Below, in pieces: positions 56,550-64,000 of a DNA stretch of 64,000 nt. The notes beneath the pieces were generated by a model. It saw only the letters and a program-made list of their open reading frames with translations, had not been told where the DNA came from and did not search any database. The stretch comes from Trichopria drosophilae (taxonomy: Eukaryota; Arthropoda; Insecta; Hymenoptera; Diapriidae): assembly GCA_030407085.1 (NCBI GenBank), contig CM059582.1, positions 140,819,501 through 140,883,500 on the forward strand, given 5' to 3'. Position 1 is the first letter of the stretch, and each line of letters starts with the position of its first letter. The position numbers and the translations under genes are program-made.

Positions 56550-57180
56550 CACGAAACTGTTTTCTGATCGAAGTATTGGTAACATTCATTACCATCAACC
56601 ATCTTATCCTCTTTACATCGACAATACTTTGACAACATTTGTATCGATCATCAAAGCAATGGTAACATTCATTACCAGCGAACAATGGGCCCAGTACTTT
56701 TTGTACATTTTGTACATTGGCTTTTGCCAATTTCTGTAAAAAAGTAGTTTTCAACCTCCTGAACAAGTAATGATCAGATTTTGAGCTACAGTTGATAGAA
56801 GTTGAAAATAATAGAATAATATGTATTAAATTTATATCTATTCTATCTAATGTAAAATGAACCGAATTGAATTAAAAATCACTATACAGTGAATTTTGAG
56901 ATAGCTGAACACAAATCTGAGATCAGATTTCAAAAAATCAAAATGGCGCATCCAATATGGCTGACGACAATTTCGAAAAGGAACTCTGTTTTGCATTAAA
57001 CATATTTTTATATGGTTTTTGGCGTCGCTGAACATAACTCTGGAGTCGGATTGCTAAAAATCGTAATGGCGGATCTAATATGGCTGACGAGAATTTAAAA
57101 AAGGAACTCTGTTTTGCATTAAACATGTTTCTATAAGGTTTTTGGGGTCACTGAACACAAATCTGGGGTCAGATTTCAAA
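56550..57180. repeat. Partial Repeat X plus two ~118-bp tandem units
   Basis: 56570-56960 matches the reverse complement of about 61090-61420 (GGTAACATTCATTACC units, CTTTTTGTACA, AACCTCCTGAACAAGTAATGA). From 56930 two tandem units of about 118 bp follow, each with AAAAAGGAACTCTGTTTTGC or a near version and the CCAATATGG/CTAATATGG word of the CCATATTGG family. Confidence 0.7.
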
Positions 57181-57189
57181 AAATCAAAA

Positions 57190-58315
57190 TTGTGATTCTA
57201 AGATCAGTCTTGGTTGTTTAAATGTCGTCCTATGTGTACAGAAATATCGGAAACGTCCCTACAACTTTTCTAAAACGTTTTATTTCTCGTAAAGGACCTG
57301 AAACATTCTTAAATTGTTTTATGAATATCCTTAGTGCGTAATGACGTTCTAGTGTCCAGTTGTAGGAAATGCAACATGACGAATGAACTTTCAAAATAAA
57401 CATTATATTCACTTTAATTTGTATAGATATTTCGCAGTCGTTCAAGTGTACACATAACATCTACGTAGGTTTCTTCGGAAAATGGTAGCTTTTACATGTT
57501 AACTTATAACATTCAAATAACTGTTAAGAAATAATTATGTACTAGTAACAGATTCAAGTGAAAAATTATTTATTTGTTCTTACGGCGAATTAATTTTTGA
57601 AACAATAAAAATAATTGACAAAAGATATTTCAATTCAATAAATGGTTTAAAAAATGTAAATCTACATTTTTGTAATAAAAATTCACATAGTTTTCTTATT
57701 CGACTTTTATGTACATCTGGTCTATCCCTTACTATGTTACAATATTTTATATTAATTATACATGTCAGAATCCTCCTAACGGGCACGTTCCGACTATATT
57801 TTATTTAATTCTTCTTCAAAACATTCATTGATAAGTTCACCTTGCAGTTATTTCATTTGTTTTTATTTTATTTGACATTCACAGACTATATAACCAATGT
57901 GTTATTCTTTATGATTTCTGTGCAATTACTGAGGACAAATGTATGAAACTACAATGTGATTTTGTTTACACTCTACGTTGAAAACAGAAAGTGATTAATT
58001 TATTTTCGAAAATAGTTTGACTCTCTTCTGTATTTTATATTACTTGAATACTTACTGAATGGAATAAATCTTTTAAGGTACGAATCTACACCATGAGCTG
58101 TATTATTTAATAAACAGTTTACGCGTTCGTTGTTTAGGGTACAGTTAAGTTTTATTTTTTTTTTCAGAGAATATATTTGTTTAAAACTTCTTTTCAAGAA
58201 GACTTTTGTAATTATTCAAAACAGCACAATGGCGTTTACGATACGTTTTAATTGTTATATTTGTAATGCCCGATTTGGAGGACAACACATGCGATTAATG
58301 GTTTATTATTAAACT
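57190..58315. other. AT-rich spacer with MITE relic and mini-ORF
   Basis: 57236-57310 resembles the AAACGTT MITE. A short plus frame at 58230-58312 (MAFTIRFNCYICNARFGG...) has a CX2C like the start of a C2H2 finger, but it is too short to assign. Nothing else recognised. Confidence 0.35.
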
Positions 58316-58326
58316 CCTAAAACTCT

Positions 58327-59110
58327 TGTTTGAGCTAGAACTAAAATCCTCTCTCGACCAATCCCAGAGTTCCAATCCTACGCGTCTCTGATTGGTGCGC
58401 TACTAAATCAAAGTTATGTATAAAAACGGGTCGCGATCGCGCATTCGATTCATTCCGACTTCGCCCTCTGAACGGCGCTGACTCCCGAGCGTTCAACCCG
58501 ATCGATACCGGCCAAAGGACTAGGACAAACGTTAATAAAAGGTTCATGGAATAAACGGGCGTGTTTCCTTTTCCCGCTCCATATTTCCCCAACAGCAGCC
58601 AGCGAGACACCGCCAGAAGGAAGGAAAAAAGGAAGGACGGGGCCAGAAGGAAGGAAGTCCGGCCTTCGAGCTTCTACCATCGCCGCTAGGTGGCGACGCG
58701 TTCCCGCGAAGGAAGTGGGTTCTTGGAGGACCATAAGGCGAGGCCTCGAGATGGCAAGTGACTCCTTCCCCGCCTACCAATGTCTGCGCCAGCAAACAAG
58801 GAGGGCAGGGATGCCTCAGGACCCGCGACTCCGTCGGTGCCCTGGGAAGATTTGAATCCCCAGCAGCAGCGGAGCATCATCTTGGCAAGCAACTTCGCGG
58901 CTCGGGTTACGCAATATTACCAGGCCGTAGGTACGCTGGAGGGAACCGAAGTGCTCCGAGGACGGGGAGGACGACCAATCATCCTTTCGGTATGCCCGGC
59001 CCGTGTCTCACCCCCGAGGGTCCTCCAACCACCGTCATCGACACGGGAGCCCCAAGCCGTACGAAAGTCGTCGTACAGATCCCTCTCCTGAAAATTAGGA
59101 GACCAGTGTA
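58327..59110 (+). repeat. Probable LTR and gag leader of a Gypsy-type element
   Basis: A block opening TGTTTGAGC and closing CCCCAACA (58327-58596) has a TATA box (TATAAAAACG at ~58419) and AATAAA at ~58549, as in an LTR. A plus frame from ATG 58780 reads MSAPANKEGRDASGP and NFAARVTQYYQAVGT, reminiscent of a Gag N-terminus, then degenerates. No second LTR or clear primer-binding site was found. Confidence 0.45.
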
Positions 59111-59224
59111 ATTGAAAAAAAAAATAAATAACAAATCAAACAAAAAATAAAATAGAGCGAACGGCAGGACGTGAGGTAGGAGGTTGGTCCGCCGCTCACT
59201 CTATTTCTCCCAATAGCGTATATA

Positions 59225-60790
59225 CGACAGATTGGTGATGAAAACATCATTAGGCGACAGATTGCCATAGCAAGACGGGATCAACTTAATCTCCCTCCAC
59301 TTCTGTTAAATGAAGATACGAAATTATATTTTCAATGTTTTATCTCAGTTTCAAACGAAATAGAGCAAGTAAATAACGTTCCGAATAGTATGCGTCTGAA
59401 TGTTTTAACTCAGACATCAAGTAGTTCTTGTGTTATTTGTAATAATCAAAATAAAGTAGTTAGATTATCCTTGGATTGCAGAGTAAAAGTGTTCATATTA
59501 AGAAATATTCACGTACCCGACAATGTAAGAGCTTGTCGACATCATTTAGATGAAAATGGCATGTTTCTAAATATTTTACTGCCGGGATTTCGTTCAATCA
59601 ATCGACCTTATCAAATTGAAGGGCGCATTCTTCAATCATTCTTACAGGGTCTCAGAGAAAGATGTGAGAGCAGAGATCAATTTTCAGATGAAAATAATTT
59701 AAATGAAGAATTTTCATGCATTGCTCCGATTACGAAAGTACAGTTTCGAGAACTGTTCACATTTTGTGCTCCAGTTGTAATTTAATTAAGGTGACTTAAG
59801 ATATATTTCAAAGAAACATTTATTAACATTTTTATGTAAGTTGAGACAAGGTTTGAGTGATGACTTCTTCAAACTTATTTTCTATTACTCAAACAGGCAG
59901 TGCGTAAGCACAATTATAGATAATGTAAGAAAATCATTAATGCAAAGATTTGTTCCCGAGAATATTGGAATCAATTCAATAACACGTTAAGACTTCATAA
60001 ACACTCATGTAACTGAATTTTCGAGTGCTTTATATAACCGTGAACCGAATGAACCAAAAGCCATTTTTGCCATTGACACGACATCCGCTTACATCCAAAA
60101 TAGTTCAAACTTTCGTTTACTGGGTCAGTCGTACTCTATGCACAAAGGCAAACATCTTTTAAAACCCACCACCATGGTAGCTCCAGATGATTATATATTG
60201 GCGATTTTTGGTACATACTTTTGAGATGCTAGAAATAACGATGCTCAAATATTACGCCAAGAATTTGAAAATAATGTCGATTCATTAAAAGACTAGTGTG
60301 AAAACGGAGATGTTGTACTTGTCGACAGAATTTCCTATTCTAAGATAACATCGATTAAAGAGTTGATGATAGAAGTGTATCAAGTGAGCCTAGCACCTTC
60401 ATATGTTCAAGATAAAGTGCAAAGAGAAAACGATGAAGAATTTCAGATTGATGAGCACCTAAACGATCCAGGATTTCTTCGAGTTAGAACATATTCTCGA
60501 TTCAGAAATGCAACAAAACACCGAACATTCATTGCTTTTGCAATTAACGAGCTTGATGAAGAGCCAAACAATATTCCTGAACAAATTGAAGGATACTATT
60601 GTACACGCCAAACGGGTGTAAGAACAGTTCGATCATGCGCTCATGTAGCATGAATAATGTGGTTTTGCACGTCATCAAGAAAATGTTCAATCCCAGACAT
60701 GACACTTTTGCATCACATTTTGGATGCGGCAGACAGAGGATAAAATAATAACACCAAAGAAGGTATCGAAATAATAAACAATTGAGAAGA
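59225..60790 (+). pseudogene. IS5/Harbinger-like transposase (DDE_Tnp_4 type) with SWIM-like end
   Basis: Plus-strand blocks: RRQIAIARRDQLNLPPLL, CVICNNQNKV and RACRHHL (N-terminal Cys/His), KVQFRELFTFC, LLTFLCKLRQGLSDDFFK, AIFAIDTTSAYIQNSSNF (first catalytic Asp), HKGKHLLKPTTMVAPDDYIL, DARNNDAQI (second Asp), then a GFLRVRTYSRFRNATKH block and YYCTRQTGVRTVRSCAHVA. The last resembles a SWIM zinc finger with its second Cys lost. In-frame stops occur at about 59991, 60226 and 60296, and a frame break after 59783. Family assignment is from memory of DDE_Tnp_4 proteins. Confidence 0.6.
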
Positions 60791-61084
60791 ATGCATTTAT
60801 TTGGCTCATGCTTCTTAAAAAATCCATTTTTGTATTCACGATTGTTAGTTGCATCTACTTATGAATTTTCATGGAGTATCGTATAAAATACATTACTATG
60901 TAAAATTCGCTATAAGGCAAATGTATAATAATAATAATAATAAATGTCAAATGTATAATAAAAGTTAAATATAAATCATATCTTCATTGGATGATTATGT
61001 AATGATTTTAATTTAATCTTTTGAGATAACGTATAATGTTACTATTCTAACTGTTTTTTGAATGATTAAGTAAGCGATAGCTCT

Positions 61085-62330
61085 ACTGGATCACATATTG
61101 GACACGCCATTTTGATTTTTTGAAATCTGACTACAGATTTGTATTCAGCTACCTCAAAATTCACGGCATAGTAATTTTTAATTCAATTCGCTTCATTTTA
61201 CATTAGATAGAATAGACATCAATTTCATACATATTATTCTATAATTTTCAACTTCTATCAAGTGTAGCTCAAAATTTGATCATTACTTGTTCAGGAGGTT
61301 GAAAACTACTAAACTGCAAAGTTACATCAAATTTGACTGAAAGCCAATTTCTGTACAAAAAGTACGGGGCCCTTTTTTTGCCGGTAATGAATGTTAACAT
61401 TAGTTTGAACAATACAAATATTGAAAAATGATTGCCAATATAAAAAAGACGAGATCGTTGATGGTAATGAATTTTATCACTACTGCGATCAATAAAAGTA
61501 TTTAAAAACTATTGTCCATTCAACAAATGCAACCTCGTTGATGGTAATGAATGTTACCATTAGCGGGATCAATTCAAGGGTTGAAAAAATATTGTACATG
61601 AATGAAATATAAGATTGTTGATGGTAATGAATTTTATCACTACTTCGATATAAGAAAATATTGTACAGTGAATTTTATCAATACTGCGATCAATAAAAGT
61701 GTTTCAAACTATTGTCAATGTAATAAATGCAACATCGTTAATAGTAATGAATGTTACCATTTATTTGATTAGCACAAGTGTTGAAAAATGACTATCCGTG
61801 TATAAAATATAAGATCGTTGATGGTAATGAATTTTACCATTACTTCACTGAGCAGAGGGTTGAAAAATGATTGCTGATGTACGAAATATAAGTTCGTTTA
61901 ATTGTAATGAATGTTGCCATTAATTCACATATAAAAAAGCTTAATAAATTGTTGGGAATGTGAAAATGTAAAAGTATAGTGAATGCTACAACTGCTAGAT
62001 TCATAACCCTGTAAAAAGACTGTTTGGCGACATACAAAACCAATTATGTTATTAGTAATGAATGTTACATTACCATATACATAACCATAATGTAATGAGT
62101 TATCAGTGACTGGATTGTGGCGATTACACTATATATGTTTACTCTACCGTTGTAACCTAAACATCATTCCGAGCTGTTGACTCCGTACAGCGCCATATTG
62201 GATATTGTCGTGAAGAGGGCGCTCCCCGTGCCAAACCCCAAAAACATATATACAAGAGAAATTTAAATGCCAGCACAGGCATTTAAACAGGGTATTTAAA
62301 TTTCGTTTAGAATCCCCTTAATATCTCATA
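61085..62330. repeat. Repeat X, uninterrupted right copy
   Basis: It contains about eight units spaced near 80 bp. Each is centred on a GGTAATGAATGTTACC or GGTAATGAATTTTATC word (about 61383, 61463, 61544, 61623, 61744, 61822, 61903, 62058). The right end, TTTCGTTTAGAATCC, matches the start of the left copy at 22240. It supplies the empty site for the 22428-23907 element. Confidence 0.8.
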
Positions 62331-62334
62331 ATCA

Positions 62335-63690
62335 ATTCCATCAGTTCCGCAGGCTGATTTAAAGTTTTTACTCTCAAGTGCTACGTTGAATTCTTTAAAG
62401 TTACATTTTTCTTCCCCGAATTCATATCATACCCTCTGCACTCCGGTATCCATTGGGGATCCGTAACGCACTACGGCGGACTGATCTTATCGAGGGCGAC
62501 GTTCTGTTTATTCTGCATTTGTTGGTTTGCGGAAGTGTGAAAAGGCTTACCATTTACCCATTTATTTTGTAGGACTTTTATTTTATTCCAGACATATTTT
62601 TGGCTTGTCTTGAAATTAATTGTTTCGGCGAATTTTGTAAATGAATTTCGTTTTTTAGATTTCAAAAGTTTCTTTGTAATTGCTACTGATTTTTTATATT
62701 CAATGAGATCTTCGAGGTTTTTTATGTATTGCCATTTTTTAAAACTTGCTTTTCGGAGTCGGATGGCCTTTTCACATTCTTCGTCCCATCAAACGACTGG
62801 GTTTCTGTGGGTTTTGTTATTAACTGCTTTTCTTTTTGGTGTATTCGCTCTTATGGAGTCGCTTATAATATCAATGAATGTAGAATACTTTTCGCTAGGA
62901 CTTGCTTGGCAATATGTGTTTGTAAACAGTTTATGAAAGTTTCCCTCTAGTTGCCTATTAATGAGTTCCCAGTCAGTGCGTGTTGACATTAAGATTCTTA
63001 TATATATATTTATTTTTTTTTTTTTTCTAGATTAATATTTATTCCGATTGGGAAGTGGTCAGAGACCCAAGGGACATCTTTTACTTTTATATTTACTTTT
63101 GTGTCTGAAATGTTTGTGTTAGAAAATATGAGATCAATATTTGAAAAGTAATTCGAATTTAGTTGCCAATACATATGCGATTTATCATTATGCAGGAATA
63201 GATTTGTTTTGAGTAGACTATTAAACAAGTTTTCTCAATTACCATCTGATTTTTTGCAATTCTAACTGGAATGGTGTGCATTAAAATCTCCCATAATGAT
63301 TGTGTGCTTACTTTTATTGACATTGTTTAATACTTAATCCCATTGTTGTTCAGATAAAGTTACCATTCGGGCTCTGTAACAAACAATAATATCTAAAGGC
63401 GGTTTTACATTCGTGATGGTTCTGCCGACATTTCTACGGAGGCGTGCGGCAAGTAGAAGTTGGCCATTTCTTGAAATGCGATGTTGTGTCGGATGACATG
63501 ACCATTCCTCCTCCTCCTTGCGGTCTGTCGTATCTGCAGGTTATAAAGCCGGGGAATTGAAATTTATTTTGTTTCTTGAGTCACGATTCCACGCAGATGA
63601 ATACGTCCAGTTTAGCAAGTTTTTTTGCAAGTTCTTCTTTTTTGTTTATTGAGCTGCTTCTTGAATTGAATTTCACGTATTATCGAGTTC
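62335..63690 (-). pseudogene. Jockey-like LINE ORF2 5' part (endonuclease to RT start)
   Basis: Minus-strand blocks: KKLAKLDVFICVES, FQFPGFITCRYDRPQGGGG, VKPPLDIIVCYRARM, HTIIMGDFNAHHSS, NYFSNIDLIFSN and VSDHFPIGININ (63100-63010), all APE endonuclease motifs. A linker (62989-62470) with TDWELINRQLEGNF and WWDEECEKAIRLRK follows, then SACGTDGIDYEIL of the RT start near 62350. It stops at the Repeat X border. Frameshifts and stops are frequent in the first half. Confidence 0.75.
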
Positions 63691-63749
63691 CACGCCCGTC
63701 GTATTAAAAAATATCGTATGGAACACGGGCGAAATATCGATCACCAGCT

Positions 63750-64000
63750 GACGTACTTATCCCATATTCGTTCGCTTCTTCAGGGAGGCCGTCGGCCAGC
63801 GTAACCCTGCAGCCAGCATTAAACGTGAAATCGCGTTACGCACGCAAGGTCCAGACGAACCGGTGGTGGAGTACCTTGTCGCCCTTCGAAGTCTGTTCGG
63901 TTTATTCGCGGTTCCCCCTCCCCTCGAGGAACAGCTGGACATATGCGTCCAGAACCTGAAACCGGTGTTAGCGAAATACATAGAGCGCGGCATGGTGCGT
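63750..64000 (+). CDS. Ty3/Gypsy gag fragment, open to window end
   Basis: The plus frame after a TGA at ~63747 reads PIFVRFFREAVGQRNPAASI, then EIALRTQGPDEPVVEYLVAL and LDICVQNLKPVLAKYIERGM. The REI...RTQGPDE...Y...L and N-L-P...YI pattern is typical of the capsid domain of Gypsy-type Gag. It is open at the right edge, so the end is not a real stop and the start is undefined. Its N-terminal partner could be the leader at 58780, separated by later insertions, but that is not shown. Confidence 0.65.

Overview
The window is a stretch of an animal nuclear genome, almost certainly an arthropod and most likely an insect. The evidence is the mix of transposable elements: R1-clade LINEs, an R4/Dong-type LINE, Penelope-like elements, Ty3/Gypsy elements, piggyBac, DD41D Tc1/mariner relatives, and Mutator-like and IS5/Harbinger-like transposases. 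The rest is AT-rich spacer with small TIR elements. I see no operons, rRNA, CRISPR or intact host gene. The only candidate host features are a CpG-rich block with a possible first exon (39480-40900) and a tRNA-Lys-like sequence at 24.5 kb that is probably not a working gene.

Layout. 1-788: 3' part of a Penelope element (copy A). 930-1500: wrecked ORF of an uncharacterised insect family. 2276-7424 (-): nearly complete R1/Waldo-like LINE inside an (ACAT)n microsatellite. 7478-9620 (+): a second, 5'-truncated R1-clade LINE. 10.6-11.4 kb: Mutator-like transposase remnant. 12.3-12.7 kb: 120-bp tandem repeat. 13.1-14.0 kb: decayed DD41D transposase. 14.4-17.0 kb (-): R4/Dong-like LINE with a restriction-like endonuclease. 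17577-19320 and 20188-21170: non-autonomous TIR elements. 22.2-24.5 kb: 80-bp hairpin-unit repeat (Repeat X) split by a 1480-bp TIR element. 24.5-25.8 kb: tRNA-Lys-like sequence in a long inverted repeat, then an LTR and gag end. 26.2-27.5 kb: Gypsy integrase. 28.0-28.7 kb: second Mutator-like remnant.

29.3-30.5 kb and 37.2-39.5 kb are two copies of one background repeat (Repeat Y). The first carries a 462-bp structured insertion with a 17-bp target duplication. The second carries Penelope copy B with a 13-bp duplication. 34109-37082: piggyBac element with ~470-bp TIRs. 42.8-44.4 kb: another Penelope lineage hosting a 254-bp-arm palindrome. 45.2-52.1 kb (-): one Gypsy element split by a DD41D element (48109-50651) and a 936-bp insertion (50869-51804). 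53.2-56.5 kb (-): I/LOA-like LINE with an internal deletion and a MITE insertion. 58.3-59.1 kb: LTR plus gag leader. 59.2-60.8 kb: IS5/Harbinger-like transposase relic. 61.1-62.3 kb: full Repeat X copy. 62.3-63.7 kb: Jockey-like LINE. 63.75 kb to the end: Gypsy gag.

No genes here cooperate in a cellular pathway. The biology is transposition: nested insertions give empty-site comparisons that fix element ends and order of events. The most unusual signals are the tRNA-Lys-like sequence with encoded CCA inside a ~45-bp inverted repeat, clusters of four TCAAGGTCA-type sites conserved in the termini of two diverged transposons, hammerhead-like motifs in two Penelope lineages, and a structured insertion of unknown origin.

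All translations and boundaries were read by eye. Family names rest on remembered motifs, not on database searches.
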